Shown here one piece after another: positions 26,612 through 34,527 of a DNA stretch of 64,000 bases. This stretch comes from Planctomycetota bacterium (GTDB lineage: Bacteria > Planctomycetota > B15-G4 > SIAN01). How positions within the stretch are numbered: position 1 is the stretch's first letter; each line of letters begins with the position of its first letter. The stretch lies in NCBI GenBank assembly GCA_028289345.1, contig JANQQL010000033.1:248001-312000 (forward strand), read 5' to 3'. Below the pieces are notes generated by a model. That model was not told where the DNA came from. It did not search any database and saw nothing but the letters and a program-made list of their open reading frames with translations. Both the position numbers and the translations under genes were made by a program.

Positions 26612-28866
26612 TCGGCGACGGTCGAATCCGCGAAATCCGTTGGATGTTCTTGCTGATTGGCGGCGTCTTGATTGGTCGATTGGTGCAGCTGCAGGTCGTG
26701 GAGCACGACTTTTGGTCGACGGAAGCGGTGAAGGCCCGTTCGCGATCCTGGACGACGCCGAGTCGGCGCGGCTCCATCGTTGACACCAAGGGCCGGGAGT
26801 TGGCGTCGTCCGAGTCGGTGTACGACCTGCAGTTTCGCTTCGGTGATTTTCGGAAGGGGACTCAAGCCGGCAGGCTCATGCTGGCCCAGTACCTGTTGTC
26901 GGGCGAACGTGTTCGCATCGGCGATGTCCTTTCCACTCCGACTCGGGTTCTCGAGCACTTGGTTCCGCTGACCGTTGCCGAGTATCGCTCCATAGAACCT
27001 CGTCAGCGACGCCTGGACCTTTGCACCTACGTGAGCTGGCTACGAGGCAAGGAATCCAGTTCCGAACTCATCGAGTTCCTCAACCACGCTCCCCCCGACG
27101 AGCTGTTCTGTCGCCCGCTGGTGGAGGAGTGGAACGCCATTGCCGACACGGTTTCCGTCGAAGCGCACTTCGTCCAAGAGTTGGAACTCCGCCTTGGTTG
27201 GCAGCCCGGAGAGCTGACCCAGCGAATGGACGAAGCCATCGAGTGGATCGATGAGCGGGTTCTGATTGCCTTGGCGAAACGGGGAGACGTCGAGGACCGG
27301 GCGTTCGAAATTGAACGCGAACTGCACCGCGAGTACGACTATCGCCCGCGCATGGCGGCTCGCAACGTACCCCACAACGCGGTGTTCGAGCTGATGGTCG
27401 ATCCCCAACGATTCGCCGGATTGGTGCCCCTGGAAGCAACCCGCCGGGTTTATCCGGAAGAGGATGAAACCTGTGCCCTGCTCATCGGCTGGGTGGGCGG
27501 TCCATCGGAAGAGCTGCTCGAGCAGTCTCGGCGACACCAGTCTCGGCTGGACACTTTGCTGGTGAAGCCCGAGATTGGTCACGAGGACGCTCGGGAAATG
27601 ACCGTGCTCCGGGAGGCCATCCGCGAGACCGACTATCGCGCCGAGGACGAAGTGGGCCGGTTCGGGTTGGAGGCCACTTATGAGGACCTGTTGCGCGGGC
27701 GTCGCGGCTACCGCAAGGTGGAAACGGATCGCCTGGGGCAAGTCGTCCGGGTGCTGGAAGAAGTGCCGGCAACACCGGGCATGGACGTGGTGTTGACCCT
27801 GGATCGTCGCTGGCAGCAGGTGGCGGAAACGATTCTGGATCAGCAAGCTTGGACCGGATCATTCGTTCTTTTGGAACTCCCCGAGGCACGCATTCGGGTC
27901 TTGGCGTCCTCACCGCGCCTCACCCGGGACGACATCCGCCAGCACGGATTCGCCGATCCCCGCGGTCAGTTTGCGGGGCATCCCAGGGCCTATGGACCCT
28001 ACTTTCCGCCTCCTCCAGGGTCCGTCGTCAAGCCGCTGGTTGCGGCCATGGCGATCAGCCAAGGCGTTCTCGACCCCGACGAAACCCTGTTCTGCAATCA
28101 GAATCGACTGGGTCCCGACAATCACCCGGTGCGTTGCCTGGGCAATCATCAAGACGTGAGGGTGGGGCCGGCGATCACCAAGTCTTGCAACCACTTCTTT
28201 GCTCGCTTGGCCATTCGGCTGGGATACGAGCAGCTTTTCCATTGGATGGAGGACTTCGGCTTCGGTCGGTCGACCGGATTCGCTTCCTTGGATCTGCAGG
28301 AACCTCGGCGGTTGTTTCCGCCGGAAGTTCCCGGGACGATGAATCAACGGGAGCGGGGTGAACGAAACCTGATGGTGTTTGGCTTCGGTCAGGGGGCAAT
28401 CGACGATGTGACGCCGCTTCAGGTCGCCGCCTCCATGGCGGCTCTCGCCCAGCGCCGCTACGTTCCTCCGGTCCTGGTCGAGCGAATCGGCGAACGCAAG
28501 ACCGTTCGCTCGGAGGGGGACCCCCTGGAGATCACTCCGGAGGTTTGGGAGCAGGTCGTCGAGTCCATGCGGCAAGTCACCCTGCCCCCGGATGGCACCG
28601 CGATGCCGGGGCGTCAAGAGGGCTTGGATCTCTCCGGATACGATCTGGCCACCAAGACCGGCACTCCGCAGATCCAGGATCAAGAAGACTCGTCTTGGAT
28701 CGCGGGGTTCTTTCCTTCGAAGGCTCCGAAGTACGCTTTCGCTCTGCTCCAAGAGCACACGGGACTCCACGGGGGCGATGCCTGTGCTCCGGTGCTGCAG
28801 CAGATCCTGCAATCACCGCCAATGCATGATTTGGAACAGTTGGCACGCCGCGGAGATCCTCCATGA
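26608..28866 (+). CDS. mrdA: Elongation-specific penicillin-binding protein 2 (transpeptidase)
   Basis: A 752-residue class B PBP, over 100 residues longer than E. coli PBP2 (633). It has an N-terminal anchor (about 11-28), the pedestal opening with SRRGSIVDTKGRELA, and a full transpeptidase site: S472-V-V-K475 (GSVVKP), S526-C-N528 and K683-T-G685. The additional length lies between residues about 115 and 250, a charged helical region with many Glu/Arg that is not part of the usual pedestal. It crosslinks peptidoglycan in the elongasome with RodA, the next gene, which overlaps by 4 bases. Confidence 0.9.
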   Translation: MIGDGRIREIRWMFLLIGGVLIGRLVQLQVVEHDFWSTEAVKARSRSWTTPSRRGSIVDTKGRELASSESVYDLQFRFGDFRKGTQAGRLMLAQYLLSGERVRIGDVLSTPTRVLEHLVPLTVAEYRSIEPRQRRLDLCTYVSWLRGKESSSELIEFLNHAPPDELFCRPLVEEWNAIADTVSVEAHFVQELELRLGWQPGELTQRMDEAIEWIDERVLIALAKRGDVEDRAFEIERELHREYDYRPRMAARNVPHNAVFELMVDPQRFAGLVPLEATRRVYPEEDETCALLIGWVGGPSEELLEQSRRHQSRLDTLLVKPEIGHEDAREMTVLREAIRETDYRAEDEVGRFGLEATYEDLLRGRRGYRKVETDRLGQVVRVLEEVPATPGMDVVLTLDRRWQQVAETILDQQAWTGSFVLLELPEARIRVLASSPRLTRDDIRQHGFADPRGQFAGHPRAYGPYFPPPPGSVVKPLVAAMAISQGVLDPDETLFCNQNRLGPDNHPVRCLGNHQDVRVGPAITKSCNHFFARLAIRLGYEQLFHWMEDFGFGRSTGFASLDLQEPRRLFPPEVPGTMNQRERGERNLMVFGFGQGAIDDVTPLQVAASMAALAQRRYVPPVLVERIGERKTVRSEGDPLEITPEVWEQVVESMRQVTLPPDGTAMPGRQEGLDLSGYDLATKTGTPQIQDQEDSSWIAGFFPSKAPKYAFALLQEHTGLHGGDACAPVLQQILQSPPMHDLEQLARRGDPP

Positions 28867-30119
28867 GGGTGAGGGGGTTCAAGAAGATCCCGTGGTCCGT
28901 GATCTTGCTGACCAGCGTGCTGGTGGCAACCGGGGTTGCGTTCATTCGCTCGAGCACCATGGGCACCGCGCTCGAGGGCTGGCATCGACGGCAGATCCTG
29001 TCGGTCGTCATGGGATTGCCGCTGTTCTTGCTCGCCGCCGCCTTGCCGTCCCGGTTTCTGGCCCGCTCCGCCACCCCGTTGTACGTCTTGACCCTGATCG
29101 CCCTGGCCCTGGTTCTTGTCGTGGGCGTGGAAATCAACCACGCCCGACGCTGGTTTGCCGGGCCCGGTGGCTTTCTCTTGCAGCCGAGTGAGCTCGCCAA
29201 GCCCGTGTTCGTCTTGGCGCTGGCGCGCTACCTGGAGTTCCGTCCCGAACCCAACCAATGGCATCGATTGATCGGGCCACTCCTGTTGATGCTGCCGCCG
29301 TTCTTGTTGATTCAAGCGGAACCGGATCTGGGGACGGCGATGATGTTCGCCGCCATTCTCGCAGGGATGTTGTACACCGCGGGTACGCGCCGCTGGTACT
29401 TCGGAGCGGGACTCCTTGGAGCGCTCGTGTTGTTTCCGTTGCTACTGTCGTCGCCGCTTCTCAAGGACTACCAAAAAGAGCGGATCCGCGCATTTCAGCT
29501 TTCGGTGCCGGCAATGACAGCCCAAGCCAAAGAAGCGCGTCATCGTGGCGATACGTCCGAAGCGGTGCGTGTCGAGCAACAGGTGCGGGACTTGAAGCGC
29601 AAGTCCGGTTACCAGAGTTACTTCGCCCAGGTCTCGATTGGTTCTGGCGGTTGGTTCGGGCAGGGGGTGGGCCAAGGTCCCCAAAACCGCCTGAAATACT
29701 TACCGGAACGACACAACGACTTCGTTTTCGCGGTGGTCGGAGAGGAAGCCGGGTTGATGGGGTCCTCGTTGTTGATTGCCGGATTCTTCCTACTCGGAGC
29801 ATTGCTTCTCCGAATTGCTCGAGGGACCCGGGACCGTTTCGGGCGCTTGGTGGCCACCGGAGCCGCGGTCGCGCTCGTCACCCAAGCGATGGCGAACATG
29901 GCGATGACGATGGGATTGCTCCCCATCACGGGGTTGCCGCTGCCGTTCATCAGCCAGGGAGGATCCTCGATGATGTCGTCCCTCGCGCTCGTCGGCTTGG
30001 CCGTGGGCGTCGGCCGTTCCAGGCTGGAAGCGGAGCCGTTCCTGTATCGAGTGTCCCGCGCCGAGGATGCCTTCGCTCCCCAGGTTTCGGACGGACGACA
30101 GCGGCTCACTCCGCGCTGA
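28863..30119 (+). CDS. rodA: Peptidoglycan polymerase RodA (SEDS family)
   Basis: A 418-residue SEDS glycosyltransferase with about ten transmembrane helices. Family landmarks are PGGFLLQPSELAKPVFVLALA, given here as QPSELAKP, then IQAEPDLGTAMM with the catalytic-region Asp, GWFGQGVGQGPQNRLKYLPERHNDFVFAVVGEE (key parts: QGPQ, LPERHNDF, GEE) and LPLPFISQGGSSMM. A loop near residues 215-240 carries the charged segment KEARHRGDTSEAVRVEQQ, an addition. It polymerises glycan strands with PBP2. Last gene of the mre operon. Confidence 0.93.
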   Translation: MRVRGFKKIPWSVILLTSVLVATGVAFIRSSTMGTALEGWHRRQILSVVMGLPLFLLAAALPSRFLARSATPLYVLTLIALALVLVVGVEINHARRWFAGPGGFLLQPSELAKPVFVLALARYLEFRPEPNQWHRLIGPLLLMLPPFLLIQAEPDLGTAMMFAAILAGMLYTAGTRRWYFGAGLLGALVLFPLLLSSPLLKDYQKERIRAFQLSVPAMTAQAKEARHRGDTSEAVRVEQQVRDLKRKSGYQSYFAQVSIGSGGWFGQGVGQGPQNRLKYLPERHNDFVFAVVGEEAGLMGSSLLIAGFFLLGALLLRIARGTRDRFGRLVATGAAVALVTQAMANMAMTMGLLPITGLPLPFISQGGSSMMSSLALVGLAVGVGRSRLEAEPFLYRVSRAEDAFAPQVSDGRQRLTPR

Positions 30120-30141
30120 GCGATGGCCTCTCCCGCGCACC

Positions 30142-30158
30142 CCCCCCTTGGAGGGGGG
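30142..30158. terminator. GC hairpin between convergent rodA and sulfatase-like gene
   Basis: CCCCCC and GGGGGG flank a 5-base loop in the 53-base gap between two genes that end towards each other. There is no T-run on either side, so intrinsic termination is uncertain; it may still slow polymerase from both sides. Confidence 0.3.
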
Positions 30159-30172
30159 CCCAGGGCATCAAA

Positions 30173-32926
30173 TCACTCGATGTAGCCGAGCTCTCGCAGC
30201 TGCGACTTTGCCTCGTCGTTGATCTCCACCGAATTCGCTTCGCCGATGAGTGACGTGGCTTCGAAACGTTCCGCCATCTTGTCCCGCTGCCGCACCAGTC
30301 CTTCGACGATCTCGGGGTGCTTCTCTGATAAGTCGTTTTGCTCGTCCGGGTCGTCGCGAAGGTTGTACAGCTCGCGAAGCTCGCCCTTCTTCTGCTTCTT
30401 CCAGATCAGCTTCCAGGATCCGGCGATGAAGGAACCCAGGTTCTCGCGCTCTTCGACGTACACCGGCTGGTCCTCGGCATACCGGTCGAGCATGAACGGC
30501 AGGAATGAAGTGCCCTGGCAGCTCATGGCTGAATTCAGCCCAAGAAGATCCAACAAGGACGGCATGACGTCGGTGAGGGAGACCGGCGCGGGCACTCGCT
30601 GCGGAGGAGTCAGTCCCGGATGAACGCCCTCCGGAATCGAGAGAATCAGGGGAACGTGAACCAACTCGTTCCACATGCGTCCACCATGCTCCCACTGTCC
30701 ATGTTCGCGGAACTCTTCGCCGTGATCGGAAACGAACACAAGGATCGTGTTGTCGTAGATGCCGAGTTCGTCCAGCTTGACGAGCAAACGACCGACTTGG
30801 TCGTCTTGGTAGCGAATGGCCGCGTCATAGACGCTTTTTAGGTAAGCGATGTCTTGGTCGCCGATCTCATTTTCAATGGCCCCGAACTCCAACTTGGGAG
30901 CCAGAGAGCAACCGGCGAGGACACCCTTGTAGTCACCGTAGAAGGGATTCTCAAATCCTTCCGGAACGGTGTAGGGAGAGTGAGGGTCAATGGAGTGCAA
31001 ATAGAGGAAGAACGGTTCGTCACCGCTCGCCTCGAGCAAGGGAAACGCGGTGTCGTTGACCCGGCACGAAGACAAGCTGCCCTGCTCGGGATCCTTGGCA
31101 ACAATGCAATCGTTGGCCAGAAAGCGATGGAACCCCTGCTCGAAGTTGAGGCCGCGAGCGAAGATTTGGGGATTGGTCACCAAACCCCAGGTGGAGTACC
31201 CCCCAGACTGCATCGCTTCGGCAATGGTGAGCATCGAGGTGGGAAGCCCAATGTCGGTTCCAAGCACTCCGTGGGATGTCGGATAGAGTCCGCTCAGGAG
31301 GCTGGTGGTGGCAGGCCGCGTCCACGAGGCCGGAGAATAGCAACGCTCGAAAAGGAAACCGTCCTCGGCGACTGCATCCAGGGACGGACTGGTCTTGTTC
31401 TCCGCTCCGTAGCAAGAGAGGTGGTCGGCGCGCAGCGTGTCGATCAAGTACACGATCACGTTGGGACGTGGCGTTTGGACCACGGGGATGATGCGCGGAT
31501 TGGTGAATCCGGAGAGCACGTTTTGTTCGTCACCCTCAGTCGCGAAAGTGAGTATTCCAGCGCCCGCCATGGAGGACGTGATCTTGATCTCGTGATCAGT
31601 CCAGCGATCGGGGTCGCCGAGAGAGTCAAGCAACGTGTGGGTCTTGCCGTCCGGCCCCGTCCAGGTGACTCGAAACATCACGTCGCCCTCGGGAGTCGCA
31701 CTGACTGCCCGGTCGAATCCGGTTCCCAGTCGCAGTCGATCGCCGGCGGACAGTTCCACTTCCATCGAGAGTCTTGCCGGTGGCGGCAACCACATCGCTG
31801 CACGACGGTCGCCGCCGCAGTCCAATCGAGCCAACACCTGATCACGGCCGGGCAAGTCGGAATCCCGGGCTTCTGCCCGCGAATCCTCCGCCAGCCTCAG
31901 GTTGGGATCGAGAAGAAAGGGGATCAGCTCTGCATAGGGCTGAACCAAGGTGGTTCCGGTTTCGAGAGCCTCGGTCCAAGAGTGCAGTCCCACTCCCAGG
32001 TCAAGGATTTGCTCACTTCCGTCGGGTCCTTGCAACGATGCGGGACCACCCACCAAATACAGGAGAGCCGCTCCCTGATCCGGTGACTCCACTGGCTGCG
32101 CGGGACGCGGTGCGATGGGGATGAAAGTCAAGCCGACGGCGTCGCCGTCCTTCGGCCGGGCCAGCACTCGATCGACTTTTTCGGAGTCCAGCTCGACCCA
32201 GTCCACCCGAACCGGGTCTGGACCGGCACCCACCAATCGAATCTGCGAGGAGGGGGGCACCGGCACCGTGGTCTCTTGGAGTTTCCAATCGGTGGACTGG
32301 CACGAGATGGAGCCGACCACTTCCCCGTTCACTTCGATGGACAACTTCGCAGGCGATTCTTGTTCGGTGCGAACTCTGAATCGAATGAGCGTCGTTTCAT
32401 CGAGGAACTCGGCGTGGAACGTGACAGATTGCTGGGGGGCAAAGCTCAGGTGGGCCGGTTCGCCACGAGTGAACACCATTCGCTGGAACTTGGCGGTCGT
32501 TTCTTTGTCGGACTTCCAGTCCTCGGTTTGCCAACGCCGTCGAGTCGGAAACTCCATGAACCCCGGGTCTTTCTGCAGGCGCTCTTGGGTCGCTCGGCGC
32601 GGCAAAGGGCCGGACGCCGATTCGGCTTGCAAAGTGCCCCGAATCGTTGGCCAATGCACCGACGCCAGAAACGTCCCGTCCCCACGAGGGACGAACACGT
32701 CGTCCAAGGCGGTCGGCTCCGGCAGAACGACGTCGACCGCTCGGCTCTCCAACTCGTTGACCCGATGCCACTGGTCGAGCAAGTGCGCCACGTCCCGCGG
32801 CTCGGCGTTCACCGCAGGCGTCTCGGTGCCCTCGGAAGCGGCCGGCGTTTCGTCATCACCGCCACATCCTGACAGCACGGCCAGGAGGGCTCCCATCCAC
32901 AGCGAGTTCTTCATCATGCTCCGCAA
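30173..32926 (-). CDS. Sulfatase-superfamily lipoprotein with large N-terminal domain, non-Cys active site
   Basis: A 917-residue exported protein. The signal ends AVLSGCGG, a lipobox, so it should be a lipoprotein. Residues about 30-475 are beta-rich, without a family I recognise. The C-terminal half is a sulfatase/phosphodiesterase fold: NVIVYLIDTLRADHLSCYG, the active-site segment PASWTRPATTSLLSG, DPHSPY, FVSDHGEEFREHG and GGRMWNE. The usual C/S-x-P-x-R is replaced by S534-W-T536-R-P, putting Thr536 at the nucleophile, as in related phosphonate or phosphoglycerol transferases and hydrolases that do not need formylglycine. It starts 10 bases after the thioredoxin-fold selenoprotein candidate, so both are probably one operon. 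Confidence 0.8.
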   Translation of the reverse strand: MRSMMKNSLWMGALLAVLSGCGGDDETPAASEGTETPAVNAEPRDVAHLLDQWHRVNELESRAVDVVLPEPTALDDVFVPRGDGTFLASVHWPTIRGTLQAESASGPLPRRATQERLQKDPGFMEFPTRRRWQTEDWKSDKETTAKFQRMVFTRGEPAHLSFAPQQSVTFHAEFLDETTLIRFRVRTEQESPAKLSIEVNGEVVGSISCQSTDWKLQETTVPVPPSSQIRLVGAGPDPVRVDWVELDSEKVDRVLARPKDGDAVGLTFIPIAPRPAQPVESPDQGAALLYLVGGPASLQGPDGSEQILDLGVGLHSWTEALETGTTLVQPYAELIPFLLDPNLRLAEDSRAEARDSDLPGRDQVLARLDCGGDRRAAMWLPPPARLSMEVELSAGDRLRLGTGFDRAVSATPEGDVMFRVTWTGPDGKTHTLLDSLGDPDRWTDHEIKITSSMAGAGILTFATEGDEQNVLSGFTNPRIIPVVQTPRPNVIVYLIDTLRADHLSCYGAENKTSPSLDAVAEDGFLFERCYSPASWTRPATTSLLSGLYPTSHGVLGTDIGLPTSMLTIAEAMQSGGYSTWGLVTNPQIFARGLNFEQGFHRFLANDCIVAKDPEQGSLSSCRVNDTAFPLLEASGDEPFFLYLHSIDPHSPYTVPEGFENPFYGDYKGVLAGCSLAPKLEFGAIENEIGDQDIAYLKSVYDAAIRYQDDQVGRLLVKLDELGIYDNTILVFVSDHGEEFREHGQWEHGGRMWNELVHVPLILSIPEGVHPGLTPPQRVPAPVSLTDVMPSLLDLLGLNSAMSCQGTSFLPFMLDRYAEDQPVYVEERENLGSFIAGSWKLIWKKQKKGELRELYNLRDDPDEQNDLSEKHPEIVEGLVRQRDKMAERFEATSLIGEANSVEINDEAKSQLRELGYIE

Positions 32927-32936
32927 CCGCGTGCTC

Positions 32937-33545
32937 TTAGTGAGACTCGGATTTCTGAGTTGCTTGGTTGACCGACTTGGCGGAGGAAGTCACGAACGGG
33001 TCGCTGTTCTTCTTCAACGCCTCCAAATCAACGTGGGCCAGGGCTTTTTCAATCATGGCGGCGTATTCGCCGGCACGGTTGGCCTGGGGAATTCCTTTCC
33101 AGAGAACCTTGCCGTCCGCACCAATCAAGGCCGCTGTCGGATACATGCGGACGCCGTACTTCGCCACAACTTTTCCGCCGCGATCCCAGAGGACCGGAAA
33201 GCCAAGTTTTTTCGAAGCCACATGCTTCGCCACGGCATCTTTCGTGTCGATGCGTCCATCGTCGACATCCACGACCACAAGTCCTCGAGAGCGGTATTGT
33301 TGATCCCACCTGACCAGGTGGGGAACCATCTGGTTGCAGCCCCGTCAGTGGATGAAAGAAAACTCCACCCACACCACGTGACCACGCAGTTTCTCCAGCG
33401 AAAGGTCTGCGTCCCAATTCACCCATTCATCCGCAGGAGCTTCGAAGCCAGGCGCAACATCCTTTCCCGAGACGGCGGTGGATTGAGCCGCGGCAACAAC
33501 CCCCGGGAGGAGGGCGGCGGCCAAAGCGAGAAGCATTCTCTTCAT
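32937..33545 (-). CDS. Periplasmic thioredoxin-fold protein, probable selenoprotein (UxxC)
   Basis: Read from the ATG at 33545 (GGAGAG upstream), the frame encodes a signal peptide (MKRMLLALAAALLPGVVAAA), then EKLRGHVVWVEFSFIH, an in-frame TGA at 33347-33345 (codon 67), then RGCNQMVPHLVRW and a normal thioredoxin end (GFPVLWDRGGKVVAKYGV, MYPTAALIGADGKVLW). Both halves are in one frame, and the TGA falls exactly where TlpA-like proteins have the first Cys of CxxC; decoding as selenocysteine gives U67-R-G-C70. A hairpin with a GGUC loop starts soon after (see 33305-33322). Total 202 residues. Role: thiol/disulfide redox reaction in the periplasm. Alternatives are a nonsense mutation of a Cys codon or a sequencing error. 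The selA/selB/selC genes needed are not in this window. Confidence 0.8.
33305..33322 (-). promoter_or_regulatory. SECIS-like hairpin downstream of the in-frame TGA
   Basis: On the message, CCCACCU and AGGUGGG form a perfect 7-bp stem around the loop GGUC. The loop starts 29 bases after the UGA, inside the 16-37 range described for bacterial SECIS elements, and has G at its first positions; GGUC is also the loop of the E. coli fdhF SECIS. A GUU/AAC pairing below an internal loop may extend the stem. The bulged U seen in fdhF is not evident. Confidence 0.65.
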
Positions 33546-33894
33546 GGAGTTCTCTCCGGGAACGAAGGCAAGGGGGCCGAGCACTCGAAACCAGCGAGTC
33601 GCCGTACCGGTCGGACTCCGCGGGCCCCATGGCGCCGTTGAGTCGCTGAACCCAACGACCCGGCCATGGGGGGAGCTCCTCGATGGGGCTCGGAAGCATT
33701 TCCGACTTGTTTTGCGAACTACTGGTTCGAGACACTTGGAACCATATCGTCCGCCTAGGTTGGACGGGAGTAGGGGCCAAGAAGAGTTGTCCGGGGAACC
33801 TTGGATTTCGGGATTTTTCTTCGGGTTTCCCGGGGCGGCCGGCCGTTCATGAAGAAAAGGGAAAGTCGAGACCGGGAGTCGGGAACCCAGGCCC
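33546..33894. other. Divergent promoter region between selenoprotein and ECF sigma gene
   Basis: A 349-base stretch between divergent genes. It must hold promoters for both. GGAACC at 33738-33743 followed about 16 bases later by GTT resembles an ECF-type promoter facing the sigma gene, consistent with autoregulation, but the match is short and may be chance. No ORF with plausible content was found. Confidence 0.35.
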
Positions 33895-34527
33895 TTGAAA
33901 CCCATCCAACCAGATCGGAGCAAGCCAGACCCTTCGGCGGAATCCGCCTGGTTGGCAAGGGCTCGCCGGGGCGACCGAGAGGCCCAGGCCTGGCTCATCG
34001 AAACCTACCAAGACGCCGTGTATGGGCTGGCGTTTCGGTTAGTCGGCGGAGACCCGCACCGAGCGGAAGAGCTTGCTCAGGAGACTTTTCTTCGTGCGCT
34101 TCGAGCCTTGCCTGGATTCCGGGGCGAGGCGCGGATCTCGACATGGCTGCATCGCATCGTGGTGAATCTGCACGTCAACCAACAGTCGACCCTGGCCTCG
34201 AAGGCGGCCCGTGATTCGGTGTCGCTGACCACACCAGAGCCAGACTCCCGCGGCGATCGAGATTTCCCGACACCGCAGCGAGGGCCCGCGGAAGCCGCGT
34301 CTCGAGCGGAAGAAGTGGCTCAGCTGGAACGCTGCATCGACACCCTCGACCCGGATCGCCGCACGGTCCTGGTTCTTCGCGAACTGCAGGGGGCCTCCTA
34401 CGAAGAGATCTCCGAGCTACTGGGTCTGGCCGTGGGCACGGTCCGCTCCCGGCTGTTTCGGGCCCGCGCGGACCTTCGGGCGCGGATGAACGAGTTGGCG
34501 TCCACGCCGGGAAGGAGCGGTCGATGA
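33895..34527 (+). CDS. ECF-type RNA polymerase sigma factor
   Basis: A 210-residue sigma-70 of the extracytoplasmic-function group. Region 2 is seen in YQDAVYGLAFRLVGGDPHRAE, ELAQETFLRAL and ISTWLHRIVVNL; region 4 in LDPDRRTVLVLRELQGASYE, ISELLGLAVGTVRSRLFRARADLR (key part GTVRSRLFRAR). The linker with SLTTPEPDSRGDRDFPTPQ is long. The start is a TTG at 33895, the only plausible start before region 2 that keeps a sensible N-terminus. It overlaps the anti-sigma gene by 4 bases, the usual coupling. It should direct transcription in response to an envelope signal relayed by the next gene. Confidence 0.88.
   Translation: MKPIQPDRSKPDPSAESAWLARARRGDREAQAWLIETYQDAVYGLAFRLVGGDPHRAEELAQETFLRALRALPGFRGEARISTWLHRIVVNLHVNQQSTLASKAARDSVSLTTPEPDSRGDRDFPTPQRGPAEAASRAEEVAQLERCIDTLDPDRRTVLVLRELQGASYEEISELLGLAVGTVRSRLFRARADLRARMNELASTPGRSGR

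Noticed and set aside
33327..33545. Reading the thioredoxin gene as a pseudogene with a nonsense codon
   Set aside because: The remaining frame is intact, the TGA is exactly at the active-site Cys and a SECIS-like hairpin follows; recoding explains all three, though a point mutation is not excluded.
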